From assembly GCA_964342385.1 (NCBI GenBank), contig CAYFGP010000001.1, forward strand, positions 62,001 to 126,000: a stretch of 64,000 nt of DNA, given 5' to 3'. The stretch comes from Oceanospirillum sp964342385. GTDB lineage: Bacteria > Pseudomonadota > Gammaproteobacteria > Pseudomonadales > Halomonadaceae. Positions 1-8,229 of the stretch are shown in pieces. Below the pieces are notes generated by a model that ran no database searches, was not told the DNA's origin, and saw only the letters and a program-made list of their open reading frames with translations. Position numbers and translations under genes: made by a program. The number at the start of each line of letters is the position of its first letter. The first letter of the stretch is position 1.

Positions 1-66
1 GTTACAAAACGTAAAAACAGCCTTAGTAATCATAGAGATAGCGTAGAACACTAAATATTCGATCGA

Positions 67-993
67 TTAATTTTTATTTTTTCCTTGAGAATCAAAGAAA
101 ATCACTAATAAAAACCCGGTTATCATCAAGATAACAACAGGGACTAACTGAGGATCGACACCGGTTAATAGCTCAAACTCCGTTGGCAGCAGGTTTTCCT
201 GAGTAATAGGGACCACCTTGCCATGACTATCCAGCTTGTAGGCCAGCAGCTGCTTCCAGGGCCAGATCTGTTGCAGAGAACCCACCAGCACACCGGTCAG
301 TACTGCCAGGGTCATCGAGCGGAAACGATTAAACAACCAACCCAGTACATGAGAGAAACTGAGCAAGCCCGCACCACAACCCAGGGCAAACCAGGATAGT
401 GTAATCAGCTCCAGTCCCTTCACTGCTTGAATAATGCCACCATAGATTCCCATTACCAGTAACAAGAAGCTGCCTGAAACTCCGGGTAAGATCATGGCAC
501 AGATGGCAATTGCCCCCGCGATAAACACCTGCATCGGGTTATCAACACTCAGGCTGGGTACCACATGATTAATCAGGCTCATCAAAATCATTCCAAGCAG
601 CAAGCCCAATGAGGTCGCTATGGTTCTGCCTTCAATCTGGCGATAGATGACAAACACAGACGCTGTGATCAAGCCAAAGAAAAAAGCCGACAGCAGGATA
701 GGATGAAATTCCAGCAGATAGCTGATCAGATGAGCCAGTAACAGCAGACTGCTTAAGATACCGCCCAGCAGTGTTAATAGAAACCCTCCATCGACCTTTT
801 GCCAGACCGCTTTAATGCCTTGCTGACGCCACAGACCAAACAAGGTGGGGTTAACGCTACGGATGGCACCTAACAGGCGTTCATAGATGCCTGTGATAAA
901 GGCTACGGTACCACCGGAAACACCAGGGACGGCATCTGCCGCCCCCATTGCCATACCTTTAAAAAAAATCTCCAGATGTTGCTGGCTTCTCAT
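67..993 (-). CDS. DUF368 membrane protein, predicted undecaprenyl-phosphate translocase (PopT-like)
   Basis: A 308-residue polytopic membrane protein. Two copies of the motif PGVSG (residues 23-27 and 170-174), each followed by a hydrophobic stretch with GIY, give the internal duplication typical of DUF368. DUF368 proteins (PopT in Vibrio cholerae) are reported, with DedA proteins, to return undecaprenyl phosphate across the inner membrane for cell-wall and polysaccharide carrier recycling; that role is transferred by family, not seen here. The start is 2 bases after the pcm stop, so it is probably the last gene of the truD-surE-pcm run. The usual nlpD-rpoS neighbours, if present, lie outside the window. 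Confidence 0.85.
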   Translation of the reverse strand: MRSQQHLEIFFKGMAMGAADAVPGVSGGTVAFITGIYERLLGAIRSVNPTLFGLWRQQGIKAVWQKVDGGFLLTLLGGILSSLLLLAHLISYLLEFHPILLSAFFFGLITASVFVIYRQIEGRTIATSLGLLLGMILMSLINHVVPSLSVDNPMQVFIAGAIAICAMILPGVSGSFLLLVMGIYGGIIQAVKGLELITLSWFALGCGAGLLSFSHVLGWLFNRFRSMTLAVLTGVLVGSLQQIWPWKQLLAYKLDSHGKVVPITQENLLPTEFELLTGVDPQLVPVVILMITGFLLVIFFDSQGKNKN

Positions 994-995
994 AG

Positions 996-1664
996 TCAGA
1001 CTTTTCCTTCCAATAAGGGGACAAAACGTACATCGGCCAACACCTCGGTTTTCAGGCCATTAGCGGTACGTTGTACCTGTATCAGCTGTTGTTTGCCCTC
1101 TTCCCCTACAGGCAATATCAGACAACCATCAGGCTTAAGTTGTTCAATCAAAGGCTGTGGAATCTCCACAGGGGCAGCTGTTACCAAAATAGCATCAAAA
1201 GGGGCTTGCTCCGGCCACCCCAGAAAACCATCGCCATGACGTAACTGGACATTATCCAGCGCCAGGGCATCAAAACGTTCCCGTACCTTGCACTGGAAGG
1301 AGCCTATCCGTTCCAGTGTGAAAATTTGATCAAATAATTTGGCTAGCAGTGCGGTTTGATAACCAGAGCCGGTACCTATCTCCAGCATTTTCTTTGGTCG
1401 TTCAGGCAGTGCTAACAAGCATTCTGTCATCATCGCCGCCATCAATGGCTGAGATAGGGTCTGGCTAAAACCGATAGGCAAGGCGATGTCGTCATAAACA
1501 CGATGGGAGATCGCTTCGTCGACAAAAATATGTCGTGGTAGTGTCGACATCTGTTGGAGCAGCTCTTCGTTACAGATGCCCTGTTCTCTTAGACGCTGCA
1601 CCATACGATCCCGGGTCCGCTGGGAGGTCATACCGATCCCTTGCAGATTCCAGCGCTCAGTCAC
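996..1664 (-). CDS. pcm: Protein-L-isoaspartate O-methyltransferase
   Basis: Repairs isoaspartyl residues in aged proteins by S-adenosylmethionine-dependent methylation in the cytoplasm. The SAM-binding motif LEIGTGSGYQTALLA and the downstream VTAAP and LPVGEEGKQQ blocks match the Pcm family along their length. The longest frame begins with GTG at 1664, overlaps the surE stop by 8 bases and has a GGAG 7 bases upstream. An ATG at 1631 (protein starting MTSQRTRDRM) also has an upstream AGGG and would give a length of 211, closer to the usual 208. Either start is possible. Overlap with surE implies translational coupling. Confidence 0.93.
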   Translation of the reverse strand: MTERWNLQGIGMTSQRTRDRMVQRLREQGICNEELLQQMSTLPRHIFVDEAISHRVYDDIALPIGFSQTLSQPLMAAMMTECLLALPERPKKMLEIGTGSGYQTALLAKLFDQIFTLERIGSFQCKVRERFDALALDNVQLRHGDGFLGWPEQAPFDAILVTAAPVEIPQPLIEQLKPDGCLILPVGEEGKQQLIQVQRTANGLKTEVLADVRFVPLLEGKV

Positions 1665-2427
1665 GACCAGACTCCAACAAGTCCTCCAGACCTGATAGCC
1701 AAGCCTGCAGATCTTCCTGAGCAGAATGCTGGGTCATATCCACATGCAACGGGGTTATGCTGATATAACCCTGCTCGACAGCATAGAAATCCGTATCCGG
1801 CCCCGCATCTTTTGTCGGCCCGACACCAGGAATCCAGTAACGCTGTTTGCCCCGGGGATCTTTTGTCGCCACGGGCTCACCCGCTTGATGACGATGACCC
1901 AGGCGAGTTAAGCGAATACCCTTGATCTCCTCGTAAGGCAGATCCGGTACATTGATATTGATAATACTGCCCGCTGGTAGTCGCAGCTGCTTAAAGGCCG
2001 GTAGTAAACGAGCGATAAACTCAGCGGCGGAAACAAAATGCTTTTTGCCCACTAAAGAGACCGCAATCGAAGGCACGCCTAAAAAGCGCCCTTCAGTTGC
2101 TGCGGCTACTGTGCCCGAGTAGAGCACATCATCGCCCAGGTTAGCACCATGGTTGATACCAGAGATCACCAGTTCCGCTTGCGCATTAAACAGTGAGGAC
2201 AGCCCCATATAGACACAATCTGTCGGGGTACCATCAATACTGATAAAACCATTGTCCATGGTTTCCGGACACAGAGGACGCTTCAGGGTTAAAGAGTTAC
2301 TGGCACCACTGCAGTCTCGATCAGGAGCCACTACAGTAACCCTGTCTGTCACCTGGCTTAAGCGTTCCGCCAAAACCTTAAGACCTTCCGCACGCACACC
2401 ATCATCGTTGGATAATAGAAGTCTCAT
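1657..2427 (-). CDS. surE: 5'/3'-nucleotidase SurE (survival protein)
   Basis: Metal-dependent nucleotidase acting on nucleoside monophosphates and short polyphosphate in the cytoplasm, classically linked to stationary-phase survival and co-transcribed with pcm. The N-terminus MRLLLSNDDG carries the paired Asp residues that bind the metal; VVAPDRDCSGASNSLT and SGINHGANLGDDVLYSGT supply the other active-site loops. I chose ATG 2427 because the protein then starts exactly at the conserved beta strand. An in-frame start at 2445 would add six residues with no family counterpart. About 256 residues, the normal length. Confidence 0.95.
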   Translation of the reverse strand: MRLLLSNDDGVRAEGLKVLAERLSQVTDRVTVVAPDRDCSGASNSLTLKRPLCPETMDNGFISIDGTPTDCVYMGLSSLFNAQAELVISGINHGANLGDDVLYSGTVAAATEGRFLGVPSIAVSLVGKKHFVSAAEFIARLLPAFKQLRLPAGSIININVPDLPYEEIKGIRLTRLGHRHQAGEPVATKDPRGKQRYWIPGVGPTKDAGPDTDFYAVEQGYISITPLHVDMTQHSAQEDLQAWLSGLEDLLESGRD

Positions 2428-2526
2428 CACCTTTCCTGCTATCAACCGTTTTTACTATCAGCTTTTCTTAAAGCTATCTTGCAGCTCTTATTGAAGCGTT
2501 TGTTACAGTGCTTCTTGGCAGTAACC

Positions 2527-3612
2527 TTATTCGATCATATCCGAAGTCGGTGACTGCCAGTTGGCCAGCTCACGCAGAATAGAGGTGGCAAAGGTACCGA
2601 CCGGTAATGCAAAAGACACTACCAGATCATCATCTTGCCAATCCCAATTCAGGTTTTGTGGGATCAGCCGCAGGGCCCGGCGTTCATGGCGTAGACCAGC
2701 ACTGGCGATACCGGTAATCACTTGTGGGAATTCTGTCGCAACCTTTTGTTCCAGCTCAGCCACATCTCCGGACAGAGGATAATCACCATCGCCCCACATA
2801 GGGCCGGTTGGATGAATTACACCTTCTGCTAGACGGCTATGAACATCCTCATCATCCAGCTCAATAGCAAACTGGCTGCGGCTACCAGAGAAGGTCGCAA
2901 TATCACCACTTAACCACTGCTGCCAACTGTTCTGCCGCACACGCTCTGCCAGTATCTGATTAAACACCCAGCTACGTAGAGAAGACAGCAACATTGCTTT
3001 GTTGTCTTTATCCCGTTTACTGAGCTTCAGACTTTGACCGGCTTCAACCCGAGCAACGGCTTTGGTCAGGTTATTACCATTACGGCCAAAACGCTGTTCA
3101 CCGAAATAGTTTGGTACACCTTGAGTCGCGATCTTATCCAGGCGCTGCTCTGCTTCGGTATGATCAGCCTGATAGTTACGCAGGCGAATGGTGAATTTAT
3201 TGGCACGGTGTACACCACGCTTTAACTTTTTGCGATGGCGTACGGCCTTTAGAATCTCCACGCCTTCAACACAGAAGCTATCCCAATCAGGGGAGTCCAA
3301 ACCCGGAATATGGACACTGAACCACTGCAGCGTCACCGCATGGCGGTCTTTCAGCCCAGAGTAGGACACGGCGGAGTAACTGACATTGGCAAAGCGTGCC
3401 AACTGACGCGCGACCCAATCCGTATTATTGCCGCGCTTACGTACCCAAAGAAAATGATGTTCGCCTTCACCTTCCGGCTCAAAGCCCATCAGTTCCTCAA
3501 CCAGAAAATCTTCAGGTTCGGTGCGCAGACCGGCTTCAGCCAAGGGGCCACCCCAGGCATAAGGAAAATCCAGAGAAAGCGGACAAGCTTGATCAGTATC
3601 GGTGTGGTTCAT
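2527..3612 (-). CDS. truD: tRNA pseudouridine(13) synthase TruD
   Basis: Converts U13 of tRNA-Glu to pseudouridine. The catalytic motif SGLKDRHAVTLQWFSV is present, with the nucleophilic Asp at residue 89, followed by the RRHxKKLKRG-like basic stretch and NYFGEQRFGR typical of TruD. Length 361 residues, slightly above E. coli (349). It lies between ispF and surE, the usual gammaproteobacterial order, with 99 bases before surE and 111 bases after ispF, so the operon is looser here than in enterobacteria. Confidence 0.95.
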   Translation of the reverse strand: MNHTDTDQACPLSLDFPYAWGGPLAEAGLRTEPEDFLVEELMGFEPEGEGEHHFLWVRKRGNNTDWVARQLARFANVSYSAVSYSGLKDRHAVTLQWFSVHIPGLDSPDWDSFCVEGVEILKAVRHRKKLKRGVHRANKFTIRLRNYQADHTEAEQRLDKIATQGVPNYFGEQRFGRNGNNLTKAVARVEAGQSLKLSKRDKDNKAMLLSSLRSWVFNQILAERVRQNSWQQWLSGDIATFSGSRSQFAIELDDEDVHSRLAEGVIHPTGPMWGDGDYPLSGDVAELEQKVATEFPQVITGIASAGLRHERRALRLIPQNLNWDWQDDDLVVSFALPVGTFATSILRELANWQSPTSDMIE

Positions 3613-3723
3613 TCAATTTTCCAAAATGGTTTGGGGTAAAAATATATAGAGTCTTGGATTCAAGTAATCGCTAGCTTAGATGTAGTAGATCGCACGCTTT
3701 AGCACTTTGCCAATAATCCTGAC

Positions 3724-4200
3724 TTAACTCTTTGCTAACAGTAAGGCCACCGCATGGGCTGCGATACCTTCTTTGCGCCCTGTATAGCCCAGTTTTTCCG
3801 TTGTGGTCGCTTTCACATTAACCGCGCCCACTTCGACCTGAAGATCCTGCGCCAGCAGATCACGCATCTGGTCAATATGAGGTGCCATCTTAGGGGCCTG
3901 GGCAACAATGGTGCTATCAATATTGCCCACTTGCCAGCCCTGTTGACTCAACAGGTTGACCACATGACGCAGCAAGGCACGACTATCCGCACCGGCATAT
4001 TCAGGATCGGTATCCGGGAAGTGTTTACCAATATCTCCCAGACCTGCGGCACCTAATAGCGCATCACACAGAGCATGGATCAGCACATCACCGTCGGAAT
4101 GAGCCACCAGTCCCTGCTCATAAGGGATACTCACCCCACCAATAACGATATGGTCGCCGGGGCCAAATTTATGCACGTCAAAACCGTGGCCAATTCGCAT
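3724..4200 (-). CDS. ispF: 2-C-methyl-D-erythritol 2,4-cyclodiphosphate synthase
   Basis: Fifth enzyme of the MEP isoprenoid pathway; cyclises CDP-methylerythritol phosphate and releases CMP. The Zn-binding residues are visible as D8-V-H10 in the GHGFDVH motif and H42 after the AHSDGD loop (34-39). The C-terminal block TTEKLGYTGRKEGIAAHAV is also typical. 158 residues, full length. It follows ispD after a 205-base gap in which I see no gene, so the pair is separated more than is usual (often fused or overlapping). Confidence 0.96.
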   Translation of the reverse strand: MRIGHGFDVHKFGPGDHIVIGGVSIPYEQGLVAHSDGDVLIHALCDALLGAAGLGDIGKHFPDTDPEYAGADSRALLRHVVNLLSQQGWQVGNIDSTIVAQAPKMAPHIDQMRDLLAQDLQVEVGAVNVKATTTEKLGYTGRKEGIAAHAVALLLAKS

Positions 4201-4405
4201 TCTTCTTTCCTATGTCTTCTATTTCTTTCTTAGCGATTACAAAGCTAGCAGAGCCTATTTGAGATCACAAAAGCGCGCTATCGACCCTGATTATTTTGTT
4301 CTGCCACTATATATTGAGACAACCAGCTACATGCACCTTTCTACAATCAAAAATCAGCTCGAACTACAATCAGGGATCTGTTCGAAACTTTGGCTTGTAG
4401 AAGTT

Positions 4406-5134
4406 TTAGCTTGTATAAGTACCCTGAGCAGTTAAAAACAGTTCAGCAAAATAAAGGTCATCAGGGTGAGTGACTTTAATATTGTCTCTTTGCCCAGCGA
4501 CCAGTGCCGGTTGATAACCGGCCCATTCAATAGCCGAAGCTTCATCAGTAACCACAGCACCTTGTTCCAGCGCTTGGTTCAAACTCTGACGCAGTAAACC
4601 ATAACGGAACATCTGCGGGGTTAGTGCATGCCACAGACGATTGCGATCCACTGTCCCAGAAATCCGTCTTAGATTGCTATCATCAGGTGCAGGTTGTGCC
4701 CGCTTCATGGTATCCGCAACAGGTAGAGCTAAAATACCGCCCACGTCATCATCACTCAGTTCACTGACCAACTTTTGAATATCTTCAGCACGGACACAGG
4801 GGCGGGCCACGTCGTGTACCAGTACCCAGTCATCATCATCTGCCTGTTCAGCAATCGCAGCCAAGCCATTTAACACGGTATCACAGCGCTCTTTGCCACC
4901 CTCGGCAAAAATAAATGCCTGATGGCCTGAAATCTGATCACAATACTCGGGCCAATAGGGATCATCAGGGTTTAAGCACAGAACAATTTTTGCCTGCGGT
5001 AAAGCCTGCTGCAAACGCTGTAATGTAAGCTGAATAATCGGTTGGCCTAACAGAGAAAGGTATTGTTTGGGACGATCGGCCTGCATGCGAGAGCCCACAC
5101 CGGCGGCAGGCACCAATAACCAGATTTTATTCAT
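4406..5134 (-). CDS. ispD: 2-C-methyl-D-erythritol 4-phosphate cytidylyltransferase
   Basis: Third enzyme of the MEP pathway; transfers CMP from CTP to methylerythritol phosphate. The nucleotide-binding motif PAAGVGSRMQADRPKQYL near the N-terminus, VLVHDVARPC in the middle and VTDEASAIEWAG near the C-terminus identify the family. 242 residues, normal length. It is 73 bases downstream of ftsB and in the same direction, the widely conserved ftsB-ispD arrangement. Confidence 0.96.
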   Translation of the reverse strand: MNKIWLLVPAAGVGSRMQADRPKQYLSLLGQPIIQLTLQRLQQALPQAKIVLCLNPDDPYWPEYCDQISGHQAFIFAEGGKERCDTVLNGLAAIAEQADDDDWVLVHDVARPCVRAEDIQKLVSELSDDDVGGILALPVADTMKRAQPAPDDSNLRRISGTVDRNRLWHALTPQMFRYGLLRQSLNQALEQGAVVTDEASAIEWAGYQPALVAGQRDNIKVTHPDDLYFAELFLTAQGTYTS

Positions 5135-5207
5135 GACGCGCGTTTACCTGAAATGCCGTACTGACATGTCGAGATAACATGCCGAGATAATAGAAAACAG
5201 AGGTGAT

Positions 5208-5561
5208 TTATTGAGCTGTCTGAGAGTTACCCAACGCAGGCCCTGACTCAATCGACGTCGCCGTGGTAGGAACGTGACTGGATGTATTCGGATCGATCAA
5301 CAGAAAGAAGGTTTCATTCTGGCGCACCATGCCCAGTTCATAACGGGCACGCTCTTCAATGGTATCCAGACCACTGCGCAGATCTTTTACCTCGGCCGCC
5401 AGCTCAGCATTACGGGCAGCCAGCTCTTCTGTGATTACTTTCTGCTGCTTAATCTGGCTTTCCAGCTGCCAATTCTCCGGCAAACTGCCCTCTCCGGCCC
5501 AGAGACGAACCTGCAATAAGGTGATGATCAGCACCAATACCAGATTTAGAAAACGAAACAT
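5208..5561 (-). CDS. ftsB: Cell division protein FtsB
   Basis: Small bitopic inner-membrane protein of the FtsQLB divisome subcomplex. One N-terminal hydrophobic segment (about residues 3-21), then a heptad-rich coiled coil (about 30-70) and the conserved ERARYELGMVRQNETFFLLI block. At 117 residues it is a little longer than E. coli FtsB (103), with a Ser/Thr-rich tail. Position just downstream of eno and upstream of ispD is the conserved context and supports the call. Confidence 0.93.
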   Translation of the reverse strand: MFRFLNLVLVLIITLLQVRLWAGEGSLPENWQLESQIKQQKVITEELAARNAELAAEVKDLRSGLDTIEERARYELGMVRQNETFFLLIDPNTSSHVPTTATSIESGPALGNSQTAQ

Positions 5562-5605
5562 CGTGTACCCTGTTTAGCCCAAGCCGCGAAAAGAAGAGAG
5601 TCTAA

Positions 5606-5636
5606 CAAAAAAGGGGAGCCACTTGGCCCCCCTTTT
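5606..5636 (-). terminator. Rho-independent terminator of eno
   Basis: Read on the minus strand, AAGGGGGGCC - AAGT - GGCTCCCCTT forms a 10-bp stem (one G-U pair) followed directly by a run of six T. It sits 36 bases after the eno stop, so ftsB-ispD probably need their own promoter or read-through. Confidence 0.85.
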
Positions 5637-5672
5637 CGATCTAAGCGCGATTAAATCACATGGATTTTAATC

Positions 5673-6968
5673 TTATGCCTGACCTTTGATCTCTTTCAGA
5701 CCATTGTATACCGCTTTGTCGCCCAGCTCTGCTGCAATTTCCAGCAGACGGTTGTACTTAGCAACACGGTCAGAACGACACAGAGAACCGGTCTTGATCT
5801 GACCCGCTGCAGTACCCACTGCCAGATCAGCAATGGTGGTGTCTTCAGTTTCACCGGAACGGTGAGAGATCACAGCAGTGAAGCCTGCGTCTTTAGCCAT
5901 CTGGATCGCATCCAGAGTTTCAGACAGAGAACCGATCTGGTTAAACTTGATCAGAATAGAGTTACCGATGCTCTCTTCGATACCGCGAGACAGGATCTTA
6001 GTGTTGGTTACGAACAGATCGTCACCTACCAGCTGAACCTTGTCACCGATCTTCTTAGTCAGGCTCGCCCAACCGTCCCAATCGGACTCATCCATACCGT
6101 CTTCGATAGACACGATAGGGTAAGTTTCAGTCAACTTGGCCAGGTAATCACCAAAACCGTCTGCGTCAAATACCTGACCTTCACCGGCTAGATCGTATTT
6201 GCCATCTTTGTAGAATTCGGAAGAAGCACAGTCCAGCGCCAGAGTTACATCTTTACCCAGCTCGTAGCCTGCTTTTTCTACTGCTTCTTTGATCACTACC
6301 AGCGCTTCTTCGTTAGACGCCAGGTTAGGTGCAAAACCACCTTCATCACCTACCGCAGTGTTCAGGCCTTTGCCTTTAAGTACTGCTTTCAGGGCGTGGA
6401 AGATTTCTGCACCACAACGCAGCGCTTCACCGAAAGAAGTGAAGTTTACTGGTTGAACCATAAACTCCTGAATATCAACGTTGTTGTCTGCGTGCTCACC
6501 ACCGTTGATGATGTTCATCATAGGTACAGGCATGGAGAACTGACCCGCAGTACCATTGATTTCAGCGATGTGTGCGTACAGAGGCAGACCTTTATCAGCC
6601 GCTGCTGCTTTAGCTGCTGCCAGAGATACTGCCAGAATAGCGTTAGCACCCAGAGTGGCTTTGTTTTCAGTACCATCCAGCTCCAGCATTTTGTTGTCCA
6701 GAGCACGCTGGTCTGCTGCATCCATACCTACCAGAGCAGCACGGATAGAAGTGTTTACCGCTTCAACCGCTTTCAGGACACCTTTACCCAGGTAACGACC
6801 TTTGTCACCGTCACGCAGTTCCAGTGCTTCACGGGAACCTGTAGATGCACCGGAAGGCGCACATGCGCTGGCGCGAACACCGGATTCCAGAACAACTTCG
6901 GCTTGAACGGTAGGGTTACCACGGGAATCAAGTACTTCAAGTGCCTTGATATCAACAATTGCTGTCAT
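5673..6968 (-). CDS. eno: Enolase
   Basis: Interconverts 2-phosphoglycerate and phosphoenolpyruvate; also a component of the RNA degradosome in many gammaproteobacteria. Signature blocks SGASTGSREALELRDGD, GDEGGFAPNL, SIEDGMDESDWDGW, LVGDDLFVTN and SHRSGETEDTTIADLAV are all present. I start at ATG 6968 (MTAIVDIK), the conserved N-terminus; an upstream start at 7001 would add 11 unrelated residues. 431 residues. Codon use is strongly biased, as expected for a highly expressed gene. A strong terminator follows. Confidence 0.98.
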   Translation of the reverse strand: MTAIVDIKALEVLDSRGNPTVQAEVVLESGVRASACAPSGASTGSREALELRDGDKGRYLGKGVLKAVEAVNTSIRAALVGMDAADQRALDNKMLELDGTENKATLGANAILAVSLAAAKAAAADKGLPLYAHIAEINGTAGQFSMPVPMMNIINGGEHADNNVDIQEFMVQPVNFTSFGEALRCGAEIFHALKAVLKGKGLNTAVGDEGGFAPNLASNEEALVVIKEAVEKAGYELGKDVTLALDCASSEFYKDGKYDLAGEGQVFDADGFGDYLAKLTETYPIVSIEDGMDESDWDGWASLTKKIGDKVQLVGDDLFVTNTKILSRGIEESIGNSILIKFNQIGSLSETLDAIQMAKDAGFTAVISHRSGETEDTTIADLAVGTAAGQIKTGSLCRSDRVAKYNRLLEIAAELGDKAVYNGLKEIKGQA

Positions 6969-7173
6969 TTGGGTTTTACTCCAGAAGGTTAGGCTGCACA
7001 CAGCCGTCTTTCAGTTACAGTGTAATCTTGTCAGCTCTCGCCAGAGTTCAGCGTTGACCTCTCAAATACCGCCCCCCTCAGGTTGGTATCGGGTCATTTT
7101 TGGCTGATGCTCGCTGGCGGGAGCGCTATTCTATCAGATATCGAATGAATTAATGGACCAATTCACGCGTCAA

Positions 7174-8025
7174 TTAATCGATATCCAGCTCATCAAAGCT
7201 TTTCACCACATCGTCGACCGCTTTCATCTGCTGCAGGAAAGGCTCCAGCATTGCCAATGGCAGAGCAGAAGGGCCATCGCACTTGGCTTGATCAGGATTT
7301 GGATGCGCTTCCAGGAACAGACCGGCCAGACGCTGAGCCATACCGGCACGGCCCAGTTGAGCCACCTGACCACGACGACCGCCGGACGCTGCGCCCATAG
7401 GATCACGGCATTGCAGCGCATGGGTGACATCAAAAATCACTGGGGCACCGTTACAGGCTTTTTTCATCACATCGAAGCCCAGCATATCGACCACCAGGTT
7501 GTCATAACCAAAGCAGCTGCCGCGCTCACATACCATGATCTGATCGTTACCGCACTCGGCAAACTTCTCCACCATATTGCCCATCTGAGCAGGGCTGGTG
7601 AACTGAGGCTTTTTGATATTGATGACTGCACCGGTCTGCGCCATCGCCTGCACCAGATCAGTTTGGCGAGCCAGGAAGGCCGGTAGCTGGATAATATCAG
7701 CGACCTCAGAAACCGGTTGTGCTTGATACGGTTCATGCAAATCAGTGATCACAGGCACATTAAACTGCTCTTTCACTTCCGCCAGAATTTTCAGGCCCTC
7801 TTCCAGACCTGGTCCACGGAAGGAATGGATCGAAGAGCGATTGGCCTTATCAAAAGAGGCTTTAAATACGTAAGGGATATTCAGGCGGGAGGTGACTTCC
7901 ACATAATGCTCAGCGATTTCCATCGCCAGATCACGGGATTCCAGTACATTCATACCACCCAGTAATACGAAAGGCAGCGAGTTGCCCAGTTTAAGATCCG
8001 CAACCTCAATCACTTTATCCGGCAT
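7174..8025 (-). CDS. kdsA: 3-deoxy-D-manno-octulosonate 8-phosphate synthase
   Basis: Condenses PEP with arabinose 5-phosphate to make Kdo-8-phosphate, the first committed step of the lipopolysaccharide inner-core sugar. The N-terminal VLLGGMNVLESRDLAME, central KASFDKANRSS and FDVTHALQCRDP blocks are diagnostic. I prefer ATG 8025 (MPDKVIEV, 283 residues, AGGA just upstream), which aligns with the family N-terminus; a start at 8043 adding six residues cannot be excluded. Lies between pyrG and eno, the usual gammaproteobacterial order. Confidence 0.95.
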   Translation of the reverse strand: MPDKVIEVADLKLGNSLPFVLLGGMNVLESRDLAMEIAEHYVEVTSRLNIPYVFKASFDKANRSSIHSFRGPGLEEGLKILAEVKEQFNVPVITDLHEPYQAQPVSEVADIIQLPAFLARQTDLVQAMAQTGAVINIKKPQFTSPAQMGNMVEKFAECGNDQIMVCERGSCFGYDNLVVDMLGFDVMKKACNGAPVIFDVTHALQCRDPMGAASGGRRGQVAQLGRAGMAQRLAGLFLEAHPNPDQAKCDGPSALPLAMLEPFLQQMKAVDDVVKSFDELDID

Positions 8026-8182
8026 ATTCCTACTGTCCTGCATACGCCTACTTTTTGATCGGCAGGCTATTCAATGATGGCTGTCATAAGGCTTTTACCG
8101 GGTTGTTAAACCCGCAGAATGACAGTGGTGATTCTATTGATAACAATAGAGACACTATTTACGACTACTTATGACTACAGAC

Positions 8183-8210
8183 ACAATGGCCCGGATAACC
8201 GGGCCATTGT
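8183..8210. other. Perfect 12-bp hairpin between pyrG and kdsA
   Basis: ACAATGGCCCGG and its exact complement are separated by a 4-base loop (ATAA), 20 bases after the pyrG stop. On the minus strand no T-run follows, so this is not a standard rho-independent terminator for pyrG; it may act as an mRNA 3' end or stability structure. On the plus strand a weak T-rich stretch follows but no plus-strand gene lies upstream. Confidence 0.7.
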
Positions 8211-8229
8211 TTATACTATTTCGAGCCTA

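Noticed and set aside
4201..4405. Possible further copy of the dispersed repeat between ispF and ispD
   Set aside because: Only short matches such as CAAAAG and TTTCGA; the ends and order do not fit the other copies.
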